Assembly (NCBI GenBank): GCA_022494885.1
Contig: JAGVSM010003414.1
Coordinates: 372,001 to 436,000 of the forward strand
Origin: Micrasema longulum
Taxonomy: Eukaryota; Arthropoda; Insecta; Trichoptera; Brachycentridae
Direction of reading: 5' to 3'
DNA length: 64,000 nucleotides
Shown: in pieces, positions 44,863 through 55,529 of the stretch
How positions within the stretch are numbered: position 1 is the first letter of the stretch
Layout: every line of letters starts with the position of its first letter
The notes under the pieces: generated by a model
Databases searched by the model: none
What the model was told of the DNA's origin: nothing
The model's input: the letters and a program-made list of their open reading frames with translations, nothing else
Made by a program: the position numbers and the translations under genes

Positions 44863-45051
44863 TCACTCAGGAATTGCATTGTTTGGAATTCTTGCGTCAA
44901 CCATCAGAGCAAATTGTGTTTCTGTAAACATCAAAGTGATCTCTTTTGATGCCTTGACTGGTGTGACGAAACCACAAGATGGGGTTAAAGGGTTCGCCGA
45001 ATGTTTTGAATACATTTTTTGACTCGCGATATCGAGATGTCCGCATTTCAT
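44863..45051 (-). CDS. Unrecognised coding-like ORF
   Basis: Minus frame of 62 codons with ATG at 45051: MKCGHLDIASQKMYSKHSAN, then CGFVTPVKASKEITLMFTET and DARIPNNAIPE. Composition is more even than the flanks. A donor-like GTGAGA overlaps its last codons (about 44867). Family unknown; could be an exon, a transposase scrap or chance. Confidence 0.2.
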   Translation of the reverse strand: MKCGHLDIASQKMYSKHSANPLTPSCGFVTPVKASKEITLMFTETQFALMVDARIPNNAIPE

Positions 45052-45059
45052 CTTTTTTT

Positions 45060-45835
45060 ATAATTTCTATAGAAGTTTTAACTTGTTCGCATATTATTCT
45101 AAAACTTTTTGATCAGCAGCAATCTGCCATTAATATTCATTCCGAAATGTCGTTTATTTTGTCTAATTCTTTAATGACCAACACTATACAAGTATTTGCA
45201 TTGTGCTTATTTTATCGTATTTACTGATTTCTCGGTATTTACATTAACAATATACCAAATAAGTATCTTCATTTTTATTAATTACATGTGTGTATTCAAT
45301 TAGTGTTTTCTTAATTGGGATACATGTGGCAGAATCATAATTGCTCCAAAACTTGACTGATTTTTTTTCACCAATTAATGTTCACGTTCCTTTAAGATTT
45401 TGTTGAGCTCCAAAATATTTTTTTTCATTTTACTTGAATCTATGTATTCATTAAATAATCTGCCTTGTTTTATTATATAAATTAAATACAAGTGATTCAT
45501 AAATTCACAATCTTCGCTCTTCATTTATTTCTTAAATAAATTACAACGGACTTTTCATTTTATTTTATAAACATAAACGGCAAATCTGCCTTTTACAAAC
45601 ATTTGGCTTAGTATTTTTTTTTTTAAAACATGAATTTCCTTATACCCAAGATTTATAAAAAAAAGTTAAACCAAAAATTATACAAGATTTATTATTCAAA
45701 AATTAACTTAAAAATTATACAGCATATTCAGTAGAAAGTTTAAATAATAAAACATTCTACAGTAAAACAACAAGGAAATCATAAGTACTGTGTACTTCCA
45801 CCGAGAATGCTAATAAACTTGTGTTATTATTATAG
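45060..45835. other. AT-rich stretch, nothing supported
   Basis: No gene or repeat copy recognised. Confidence 0.3.
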
Positions 45836-45837
45836 AC

Positions 45838-45965
45838 AGCTTATATAGCACCATTTTCGTAATATAATACCTCAAGGGCGCTCTACAAAGTGATTCTATA
45901 GATAAATAAATTTTATTGAAGCTTTTAAATTTGTAATTTAATAAAAATAATTTACTTTACTGGCT
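45838..45965 (-). repeat. L2-like LINE 3' UTR, 5' truncated
   Basis: AGCACCATTTTCGTAATATA, CCTCAAGGGCGCTCTACAAA match the 3' UTRs at 18960-19010 and 36180-36240. ORF2 codons are absent. Confidence 0.75.
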
Positions 45966-46345
45966 GGCGCGTTCGCCAGACTTACACAAACACATTGTAT
46001 AGTATCTGTGAATAAGCTCATGGTATGTCATCGCACGGCATACGCATTATGAAAATAAAATCTGTCTCTCTCGCGCTCAGACGCGCTAATGAGCGTGACA
46101 TAGACAACTATTGCTTTGTTTGATATGGTAATAAAATATACACAGGTTGTTTCTGCGTTCGTCGGAATTTCGCTGCGATTCTTAATAGTTGAAATATAAT
46201 AATATGTGTTCGATGTATACGTATTAAGCTATGGATTTAAAAACACTGGTTTATAAATATATATTTTCATTTAATCAAATCATGTGAAGTTCGATTATCC
46301 AGTGCTGGCGCTTTCGCAAAACTTACACAAAAACATTTTTAATGT
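45961..46345 (+). repeat. Pair of short direct repeats
   Basis: CTGGCGCGTTCGCCAGACTT with ACACAAACACATT (45962-45996) resembles GCTGGCGCTTTCGCAAAACT with TACACAAAAACATTT (46303-46338). About 340 bp apart. Meaning unknown; the first contains an inverted CTGGCG/CGCCAG. Confidence 0.4.
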
Positions 46346-47414
46346 ACAGAATGTTGATTTTACAAACCTTGAAATTATATTAAATGTTTTTAAAAATCTC
46401 TTTTGGATTAGAGCGAAAAAAAACAATTACTTGAGAAAATATCATGTATATTTATTTATTTTTAAACATGCGTGCTTTTTATTTAATATTTTGTGTTCAT
46501 TATAAAAATAATAAATACAGTGTAATTAAAATGCACAGATAATAATGGAGAAAATATTTATACACACTTATTGCACTTAATAAAGATAGCACATTTGGTT
46601 AAAATTTAATATAACCTTTTTTAAATCAAAATCTTGTAGATTTTTAAAGCGTTTGTATGAGTTTTATGAACGCGCTAGCTTTAGTTAAACAACCAGTACC
46701 TTACCTTACCTTATATTTTAATATTGAATAGATTTTTTTTTTTTTTCAGTACAAAACTAGAACCTACTGTTTTTACTTTTCCAAATGACAATTATTAATA
46801 AAAAAATAATCGAAAAACGTCATATAATAATATGCATGCACTGAAATTAATGCTCAAATATTTTAATATTCTGTTTATCGGACATTATAGAAAATTGAAT
46901 GCTGGACATGCATATTACTTACAACTACAAGTTCCACGATTATGTGCAATTTTTCTTACTTAACTCTACGGGTTCCATTACACATTACACTCCTGCGTCT
47001 TCTTACATGCACGCTGATTATTTGCACAAAATGGCGCCAGAATTCTTTATTTCTCAAAGATTCCCGCCCTTTTTTTCTCGACATCTTAATACCGATTGAA
47101 TAAAACGCGGATAGTTAATGAGCACGCGATAGAAATTGTCGTTTGCATAAATCGGTGCGTCGTAAAGTTGGAATGTATTTATTTCCTGAAATCGTCTTCA
47201 TTAGTACATTTTCAAGTCATCTTAATTATCCGTGTACATAATTCGCTTTGTGTGCAGAATGCTTTTCTTACGTAATATAATTATTTTGCGTTTTACTATA
47301 AATAACATTATATGTTAGATATCTAATTATGTGACTTATTTATATGGTTATATGGTTTTGTTTGAAAAATCATAAATACAATCAAATAAATAATTTCAAT
47401 ATTTTTTTAATACC

Positions 47415-48260
47415 ATAGGCGTGAAACGGGGATGTGTAATGTCACCATGATTGTTTAATCTATACATGGACAACCGTATGAAAGAGATAGAATATATGGG
47501 TATTGGAGAAAAATTTATAATTTTTCAGTAAGCTGCTTGTAGTATGCTGATGATGCAGTTCTGTTGGCAAGCAGCAAAGAGAATTTACAAAAAATAGTCT
47601 TTAGAATGTATGATGTATGCCTGGAGAGCGAATTGACGATGAACGAAAGTGTCAAAAGTAATGGTTTTAGAAAGGGGAAGTGAGGTTACTGACTACATAA
47701 ATGTTAACAACGAATGTCTTGAACAGGTAGAAGACTTTGTGTATCTAGAAAGTATGTTTTCAAGAGATGGAAGAGTAGAAAAAGATGTTGAAAGGAGAGT
47801 AAATGCGGGCAACAAAATGAACGGCGTACTAAGCACAGTAATTGCTAATAATAATATGTCAATCGAAGCTAAACTGGCAGTGCACAACGGAGTTTTAGTC
47901 CCAACACTTATGTATGGAAGTGAAACATGAAACTTTCAGAGGATGGATGAAAGCCGAGTAAACGCGGTTGAAATGCAATCTCTTCGACGAATGTGTGGGA
48001 AATCAATGTATGACAGGGTTACGAATGATAAAATCAGGCGAGTGTGTAAATCTGAGTCAAATATAACTGATAAGATCAAGAAAGGGTATCTGGGATAGGA
48101 TCGTCATGTAGAACGAATGGACGACAAAAGAATGGTAAAACAAGTATATATGGTGAAAATGAATGGCGACGTGAGAAGAAGACGACCAAGGAAGACGTGG
48201 CATGATCGGATAAACCAAAATCTGTCCGGTCATGTCTGCGGCCGAGCTTCGCAGTTTCAT
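47415..48260 (+). pseudogene. RTE-like LINE reverse transcriptase, longest copy in the window
   Basis: Motifs in order: GVKRGCVMSP..LFNLYMD (47419), YADDAVLLASSKENLQK (47557, catalytic box intact), ESELTMNES, then 47649-47930 EDFVYLESMFSRDGRVEKDV, AGNKMNGVL, VHNGVLVPTLMYGSE, and beyond a stop NAVEMQSLRRMCG and GDVRRRRPRKTWHDR (48160). At least four stops or shifts. No endonuclease upstream in AT-rich DNA. Same family as 32894-33628. Confidence 0.9.
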
Positions 48261-48264
48261 CCGA

Positions 48265-49095
48265 ATGATTTGGAAAAGTCAACCACCACTCCCCATCTCC
48301 AACCTACCGGCCACAATAATCGAAACGCCTATCTCTATTAACCTTTGATGTAAATTAACGATTACTTCGATTATTAGAGATTTTTTTTATTCGAATCCTA
48401 TGTTTCTAGTATTATAGCTTTCTTTCAATCGATTTATTTATTTAATTCTGAAATTTTGTGATCTTTTCGTCCTCAACAATTTAGAATACAAATATCGTTG
48501 AGTGTGTAATATAATTCGTCTGCCATTAACATTTTAACATTCTTTATGCACCTCAAAATGGACCCGAACCTTCACTATTTGCCTCTAATCTGAGTTGGTC
48601 ATGTTTCCTCGGGTTTAAGCCGTTATATCTAATACTTGACATTAATTTTCCTACCCATACTCGATAATGTAGGTCTTTCGAAGCACGAGGCGTCTCCCTA
48701 CATACTATTTACAAGTGACCGAGTGACCGGAGATTATACTGTGTAGGCATGTCGTGTCCTTTTGTCTCGCTACCTGATAATCCTACATGATGTACTCCTC
48801 AACCCAAGTTCGCAATCAAATAAACAGTTTTGAAATGAATAATTAGTCAAATGATTAACCTTTTTATTTACATATAAAACCGCATTTACCACAATCTTTT
48901 CTAAATACATTTAGATGAATTAAATGACTTAAACATAATCAATTTCAGATTTGATGTTTTTGTGCAAAATAATCCTGTTTTCCGATGAACAATTTAGTTC
49001 ATTATTAAAGTGTACAAATTATAGCTGGTTTCTCAACATGCGTCTCTATCTGAATACAGAAATAAATTGGAGCATGTATATAATACTCGATTACT
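48265..49095. other. AT-rich stretch, nothing supported
   Basis: No gene or repeat recognised. Confidence 0.3.
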
Positions 49096-49099
49096 AGTG

Positions 49100-49158
49100 T
49101 AGATGGACTAGCTCTCCCTAAATTCAATAATAAATACGGGAAAAGAACACTTAAGTAC
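49100..49158 (+). pseudogene. CR1-like LINE ORF2 scrap
   Basis: VDGLALPKFNNKYGKRTLKY here parallels EGLVIPKTSNKYGKRTLKY at 62303-62362, so it is the same ORF2 region. The VVPVMFN block that follows there is replaced here by a T run. Downstream to 49400 may be its 3' UTR. Confidence 0.65.
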
Positions 49159-49164
49159 AATTTT

Positions 49165-50560
49165 TTTTTTTTCAAAATATTTTTTTGTGTTTTTCTTTTT
49201 AATTTGGACAATTTTTTATTTTCCATGTACATATTTTTCTTTTTTTTCCATAGTAATAAGAGTTTTTATATGTTTATAGATTTATTTAAGAGATAAGATT
49301 ACGTATATATATTAGAACTTAACTATAAGCACCTGTTGACGAACTGAATTTAATGCAGTTCAGTAGAACTTGACAATTTATATGTTAATTTTTTGTATGC
49401 TTTTGATAAATAAATAAAAAAAAATTGAATAGAAAAGAAACCAACTTTTAAATAACTGTTTTTTTTTTTAAATAGTTAATTAAGTGAAAGAATTGTAGTG
49501 TGCCCGTTGGTTGTTTTTAAGTGTTTTAGCAACCTTGTGTTTCAATTCCCGTATCTAACCGTTCATAAATTGAACAGATATTGTATGGCAGACAACTTTA
49601 CCTGACCACTGACAAGTACTGTAGGCACAGACAATAAACTAATATTTTAGACGCATAGATAAATATGTAATAGTAAACGGGTTTTTTAATGAGTTCATTA
49701 TTAATCAGTATTGTTTTCAATGTTGCTTCTATAATAAAGTGCATTATTTTATCGAAACTAACACGAGAATGACTTTTAAATGTATTGGCAGTCTCAAAAT
49801 AAATGCAGATTTAAGAGGTTTTGAGATTAAAGCTGTTAAGGTGCCATTAAATCCATTTTTATTTGAGAAAAAAATAACTTTAACTTTTTTATTTAAAAAT
49901 GAGGAAGTTCTGTGTTTTAAAAAATATTTTTTTACTTTCTGTGTGTAACCGGCGCGGCGTTGCAAATCGCACTTAATTAATTCATATCTCTACAGCTACT
50001 ATGAATATTACAAGATTTTTTTGTAATCTTCAAGTAAGCCTTAACACATAATAAAAAAATATGCATCACATATTTAGGTATATCAGATAATTTTTAATGA
50101 AATATTTCGTCCATCAGGATCTCCGAAAATGACAAAATATCGAGCATTCTGAGACAGATATATAAAACATTAATTTGTGAGGAAGATATGTAAACCAGTC
50201 TAACGATGTCGGTCACGATGATACCCGGTCACCGTTAAAAAATATAAATAAAAGTATAATACAACTACATTTATCTTTTTAATATTATAATTAAAATGCA
50301 GTTCCACCAATTAATATCAGTAGAAAAATTTAATATATTAATGTTCAATATAATAAGATCACTTTGCAAGATAAACATATGATTTTTATTCGACGAATAG
50401 AGACACTGATTATCAGGCGACTATTTCCTAACCTCGGGTTACCTAAGGTTAATATAAGGCTACCTCGAATTACCACACAGTGACTAGAAAGAGTTTTTTC
50501 ACACATTATGTTAAAGGTTGAAAGACTATCAAAAAAGCCAAAAAAATACAAATGTTACTT
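49165..50560. other. AT-rich stretch, nothing supported
   Basis: No recognisable repeat copy or coding segment. Confidence 0.3.
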
Positions 50561-50564
50561 ATTA

Positions 50565-50770
50565 TCATCGCTATGATTTTTTTATGTTCTGCAATTTTGA
50601 AATTACTCCGCCCGTGACGTCACAAGTCCTCGTCGGTACTCCTGACATTTAAAAGTAGAGACCCGTAGCGTAAAAATACACTAAACGTTTAAAAAAATGG
50701 CTATCGGAAACCGGAAATCTATAACAACGCTGTAATTAATTGGTTTATTCTAAAGAACTTTGACGTTGTT
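50565..50770 (-). repeat. Dispersed repeat with GTGACGTCAC core (copy 2)
   Basis: Reverse complement of 8680-8850: TATAGATTTCCGGTTT, GACTTGTGACGTCACGGGCG, GAGTAATTTCAAAATTGCAG. The palindrome GTGACGTCAC is intact here. Confidence 0.6.
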
Positions 50771-50789
50771 AAAAGTAGTCTGTTTTTAT

Positions 50790-51720
50790 TAAACTATTTT
50801 TGTAAATGTTTCATACATTTTTGAGAAACTTCGCAGTACAACCTAATGCTATAATTTTTACCGCGTGTAGAATTTTTATTTTTTTATATCCGATTTCCCG
50901 TAGCACTGACTTTCGCTATCATTTTGATATTTTATATTCTATATTTGCCATACTATCTTTCTTTCTTAGTAATTCTCACTTACTTCACTATTTTTCACAA
51001 TTTTTGTTCCATCGCCTAATCCTCCTTGTAAACTGTATGTTATGTTTCATACTGTCCTTATTTGAAACCTGTGTTAGTATATTTATGTTTTGTTTCGTAT
51101 GACCTTGTTGGTTTTAATAAGTAAACTATTTTACCTAATTATTTCCCTACTAGAAAACTTATTCCACATTATTATCCGCGATTCATTTTTAGTTTAAGTT
51201 TAACTAGAGAATGATTTAAAAGTCCCTGTTTTTAATTCGATCCTCCCGGGTGGTCCCTTGTGAGGTGACGCCCGAAGACCACCATACTCCGGGACCATAT
51301 ATGCCATGGTTAGTACTACTGACTGACGACTAATGGACAGCTTTGATGTATCAGGATAACAGGACTAAGCGGAGGTGACAATAACACACTAAGTGATTGT
51401 TGTCATACTGTTGCATGTCGCCCTGGAATCAGGGACTTAAGATTGTCCACATTTATGTGGAAGCACCAATAATTGAAAAGTCTAGTGTTTAATTTTTTTT
51501 TTTTTAATCTCCACGGAACATTATTTATGGCTCTCAAAATTTCGAATTCATACATAAAATAAATGCAGATTTGTTGTAAAAATTAAAAAGAATATTTCAA
51601 AAAATCACAATCACGGGTCAATGCTGGTTGGGTCATTATAAATTGCGTCTTTGTATTTAATCATTATTTGTGTATTTTGTTATGATTAGATACAGAAATC
51701 TTCTATTTTATTTATTTAAA
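50790..51720. other. Unassigned, with one hydrophobic frame and a GC-richer patch
   Basis: 50806-51102 is open for 98 codons, F/L/I/S rich, without a recognisable receptor or LINE motif. 51238-51480 has mixed composition with CTCCCGGGTGGTCCC and CACCATACTCCGGGACC forming a loose inverted pair. Confidence 0.2.
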
Positions 51721-51727
51721 AAAATTT

Positions 51728-51810
51728 TTTTTTTAAGAAATAGTTGCGTTCTTATGATTTACCCAAATATTTCATTTTGAGGGCCATTTTAAACGAATTG
51801 TTAATTTGAC
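51728..51810 (-). repeat. SINE family C body fragment
   Basis: TTATGATTTACCCAAATATT, GGCCATTTTAAACGAATTGT match 34574-34630. The tRNA-like head is missing. It abuts the LINE 3' UTR at 51815. Confidence 0.55.
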
Positions 51811-51814
51811 TCTG

Positions 51815-52170
51815 TATATACATATACATATAAGGGCGGGCATATTGCCTTAAGGCAATTTTTTCCTACTTACCCAAACCGTTTAGTTTGAGAAAATTAC
51901 AATTACATGGACATATTCTAGGAAATTATACAGAATTGTAAAATTTTATACAAAATTTGAAAAAAAAATATCTAAAGATCTACACTATACCATAAAGAGG
52001 GGAGAGGGGTTAGAAAGGAAAGAAGAACGAGAAACGAAGAACTCAAACATTTAGATTGTGACATTTCACCAAAAAAATAGATCTGTGAATTGGTATTTTA
52101 AGGTTTCTCTCGTTACTAGAACGAAGAGATAGTCCATGTTGTGATAGAGGTTGAATTAAATATTTTATAA
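51815..52170 (-). pseudogene. LINE ORF2 C-terminus with GCAATATGCCCGCCC 3' UTR
   Basis: Minus strand: IQPLSQHGLSLRSSNERNLK then IPIHRSIFLVKCHNLNV, stop near 52049. The RSSNERNLKIPxHR block is a usual part of LINE ORF2 C-termini. The 3' UTR (52045-51815) is the same as 15627-15905. The coding part is truncated. Confidence 0.65.
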
Positions 52171-52174
52171 TAAT

Positions 52175-52755
52175 AAATTATCCTATCTCATAGTGACACT
52201 TGAGTATTGTAGCAGATCGGTAAATGTTTATTTTATAGCCTTAAGTTGTTGACGGAAACTTTTAAATAAAGCATGAATTTTTAAAAATCCGTATTCAATT
52301 AATTTTTTTAAACTGTTGATACATAAACAGTTGTTTTTAATTTCACATTTTTTATTCGCTTATTAAAACATCCGCTCTAGACGAGCATCTTTAAACTGGT
52401 GACTACACAGGTAGAGAATTTGAATTGATATATTATAACTAGCAAACAAATTATTAAGTTCCTACAATAATTAACTCAAAGTGAATTATTAAACAACTGT
52501 TTTTTATTTAATTCGTTTTTAAAACATTTAAACATATTAGTTTCATGGATTTTCTCCACGTTTGTATCCAGCTGTGTTAAACCTTTTTTTTGTTAACAAA
52601 CGGTATGTATATGTGCATGTGGCTTGTATGTACATAATATATTTAAGGGTACCTCTCCTGTATATTATTAATTCTAAAATAATTTACGGCAGCGGTACAT
52701 TTAAACATATTGTGTATGTAAATGTTTTAATTTCGTTATTTCGCGTCACAATTTT
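52175..52755. other. AT-rich stretch, nothing supported
   Basis: No recognisable repeat. The open frame at 52562-52864 runs into the inverted repeat arm and is probably chance. Confidence 0.25.
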
Positions 52756-52758
52756 TTT

Positions 52759-53129
52759 TATTGATGTATTGGGTATTAACACAAGTTATGTCCGTTTTTT
52801 TCCAAATGAAGAGAACGAGATGCCAAATTACAACAAATTAGTATTAATTTATTTTAGTCAATAATGTATTCTCCTTTATTCCCTCGATTGAACCCGAATA
52901 GAAAAAGGTGTCGAAAATGCTCACTTTCGTCTACTTGACACTCCATTTTGAAGGCTTGTAATCAAATAAAATAATACACGTAACGTAAAAGCAAACACAA
53001 TGTCTTATAGAGCAAATTTTTTTTCGAATGACGTACAACCTTTACCATTTCGTTTTACTTTTGGTGCGCATTTTTAAATTTGAAAAAAAACGGACACAAC
53101 TTATGTTAACACCTAATACATATTGACCT
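52759..53129. repeat. Foldback with ~50-bp arms
   Basis: Arm 52759-52810 (GTATTGGGTATTAACACAAG, TTATGTCCGTTTTTTTCC) and arm 53079-53129 (AAAAAACGGACACAACTTAT, GTTAACACCTAATACATATT) are inverted copies at about 85%. Spacer about 270 bp. No flanking duplication noticed. MITE-like. Confidence 0.7.
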
Positions 53130-53134
53130 TTTTA

Positions 53135-54340
53135 CTTCTATTTTTTATTTCAGTTTCATAAAAATGCATTAATAATGTTATTTACCACATCCTTGCATGA
53201 TTTGTATTGCCTATTGCATCTTTCTGCAATGAACTTCTTAAGATGCGCTTTCTGTAATAACAGTCAACGTATGGACATAAGCACCGTCGGTTTTATCATT
53301 ATTAATTAGCTCTCCAGTCCTAATTACCATGCAGAGATTAATCACATACATTCATTGTACACTTTCGTGGCGACCCCTATAAATAATGGTGTGATTTACT
53401 GCAATGGCGAGACACAAATTTACAAAACCTCTTCAATATGCGCTTCGATTACTGACCAAACTTAAGGGCTAAAATAATTACTCATTACTCAAATGACTCT
53501 AGCTCGTTGTGTTAAAAAATTGTTTAGAAAAGTTTATTGTATTATACGTACTACATAATTCTATAACTTAATATAAAACTAAACATTTACGTCATATGTG
53601 TCCCCGCAGTGTGGATTCATCGTTTAAATATTTATACGGGTAGCAGAATAAAATGCATAAGTTTTACAAATCGGGAATACGAAGTTGTGTAATAAGACTA
53701 GATTAGATTAGATTTATTTATTTATAACGAAATACATCATTTTAACTTTACATATTACATTACATTAGATATTTGATTTGTATGAAATATTCCCAATCAG
53801 CATAAGTGCTGGCGGTATGAGGGGATATTTCACATTATGACACAATAGTTTTAATTAAAAGTCGATAAAATAACATCACAATATTACTCGTCACACGGGC
53901 TGTAAGAACTGTTTTATTCGGGTGTTTTTTAAGTACGTATATGTTTAGTATATTTTTCATGGCATTAGAAATTGAATTGAAAAACTTTATTGCTATATTC
54001 ACAAAACTGTACCCTTTTCTTGGATGTGTATTGGAGCTAAAATTATATGTAATATTTGTCTTTGTTTTATATTTTTCATCTCAAATATCAGATAATATAT
54101 AAAACTTATGCAGCGATACAATTTTGATCGATTAAATACAACCCTAATTTTATCAAAGGTGTTACTGTTTATTTCTATATTTTATTGCCACCCTACAATA
54201 TTACCCTTATAAATCAGGTACTAAACTTGAAATATTTGCAAGCGCTTAGCGCTTATATCTGGGCTAGAGTTCTAGAGTGAAGTTCTAGATTTTTTTCTGA
54301 ATAATTGTTTTTTTTTATGTTTTTGAATACACATATTTGT
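53135..54340. other. Unassigned DNA
   Basis: 53697-53800 begins with AGATTAGATTAGATT, which may be the tail of a minus-strand LINE 3' end. No coding part recognised. Confidence 0.3.
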
Positions 54341-54344
54341 ATTA

Positions 54345-54512
54345 TTTATTTTTGCATCACAACAAGCCAGAAGGTTCAATTACAGCGGTTAATTACAGCA
54401 CAGAATACCCGGGTTTGGGGAAAAACACTTTTTGTGATCTCACCAGGAATCGAATCTGGAGCCTTCCGTGTGTCAAGCGTCTTACCCATAAACTACGAAG
54501 GACTCCCGAACT
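54345..54512 (-). repeat. SINE family B, diverged copy
   Basis: GCATCACAACAAGCCAGAAG, AATTACAGCGGTTAATTACA, TCACCAGGAATCGAATCTGG and AAGCGTCTTACCCATAAACT follow the family B order on the minus strand with many substitutions. Probably an old copy. Confidence 0.75.
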
Positions 54513-54557
54513 AAACTTTTAATTTTTACTATTTTTATAGCCGTAAAAATTGACAAA

Positions 54558-54815
54558 GTCGACCTCTTGGTGAAATGGTCAGCGCGTTCAAGAGGTCTCG
54601 GGTTCGATTCCCGACATGGTTGATATAAAATATTTATTCAAAAGGGTGTTTTCACACTAGAATATTTCATTGTCCCTGGACTGGTACCTGCAGCGTAAGA
54701 CTGATCATCTTACCGTCATGTAACAAAAATGATTGATAAACGCTGCGATTGGCGTACCAATACAGTGCCCTATGCACCATAGGCACGGAAAGGGAATAAT
54801 TATGATGATAATAAA
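54558..54815 (+). repeat. SINE family A, full-length reference copy
   Basis: Head GTCGACCTCTTGGTGAAATG, GGTCAGCGCGTTC, intact B box GGTTCGATTCCCG (54601-54613), CGACATGG link, body (GTCCCTGGACTGGTACCTGC, AGCGTAAGACTGATCATCTT), 3' end (GCTGCGATTGGCGTACC, GCCCTATGCACC) and a tail of ATGATGATAAT. The head has lost a few bases before the B box. Best-preserved copy for defining the family. Confidence 0.92.
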
Positions 54816-54955
54816 AACTTGACATTTATTTCCACACATGTTTTAGATTTACCTATCATGAAATATTTTTATAGCTTAGGCAAAATTCAATTTATTGTTT
54901 TGAGAAGTCTAATTCGATATTTTCCAACATAACTTAACTGTTAAAACTGTATACA

Positions 54956-55528
54956 AAACAAACAAACAAACAAACCATCACGCTGTTTCCCCGTAAGGGT
55001 AGGCAGAGAGGATAGAACGCCACATCACTCTATCTTTGCTCTCGCTTCTTCTGCATTCATACATCTTCTCATGCACGCGCGCCGATTATTCCGACTTTTG
55101 ACATGTCCATCTTCAAGTATTTGTTGGATTTGGTCATGCCATGTCTTACATTTTACTTTTTTTTTTTGCACCACAACAGACCAGGAGGCCTAATTACAGT
55201 GGTGAATTACATAACAGAGCACCCAGGCTTGAAAAAAATCACATTTTAAATTTTTGTGTTCTCACCGGGAATCGATCCCGGAACCTTACGGGCGTGAGTC
55301 AAGCGTCTTGACCACTACACCAAGGAGGCCGCCTTGTCTTTCTCGGTCTACCTCTATGTCAGCATCCATCAACATTTGCATTGTAAATATTCTTAGCCGT
55401 TCTTTCGCTGCCCATTAGCTCCACACGTCCAAACCAGCGCAGAGCTCCTTTCTTGATTTTGTCGATAATGCTTGTCTCAGCCTTACATAAGGTACGGATC
55501 TCAACGTTTGTGCATCTATCGTACATAG
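54956..55528 (-). pseudogene. RTE-like LINE 3' end carrying a nested SINE
   Basis: From 55528 down: GATGCACAAACGTTGAGATC, CTGAGACAAGCATTATCGAC, AGGAGCTCTGCGCTGGTTTG, GCGGCAAAGAACGGC; then the SINE at 55155-55334; then GACATGGCATGACCAAATCC, AAGTCGGAATAATCGG, GTAAGGGTAGG region reversed, ending in (TTTG)n (54956-54976). Same family as 32894-33628. Coding frame broken. Confidence 0.88.
55155..55334 (-). repeat. SINE family B, near full-length, nested in a LINE
   Basis: Minus strand: GGCGGCCTCCTTGGTGTAGT, GGTCAAGACGCTTGACTC (A box region), B box GGATCGATTCCCGG, body to CCTGGTCTGTTGTGGTGC and an A-rich tail. TGTCTT on both sides (55142-55147, 55335-55340) is the likely target duplication. Younger than its host LINE. 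Confidence 0.9.
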
Positions 55529-55529
55529 C

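Noticed and set aside
50806..51102. 98-codon hydrophobic ORF that might be a chemoreceptor fragment
   Set aside because: Composition is explained by T-rich DNA; no conserved motif and no splice-like borders.
52562..52864. 100-codon ORF
   Set aside because: AT-driven residues and overlap with an inverted-repeat arm; no motif.
53697..53720. AGATTAGATTAGATT as interstitial telomere repeat
   Set aside because: Unit is GATTA (5 bp) and very short; not the insect TTAGG repeat.
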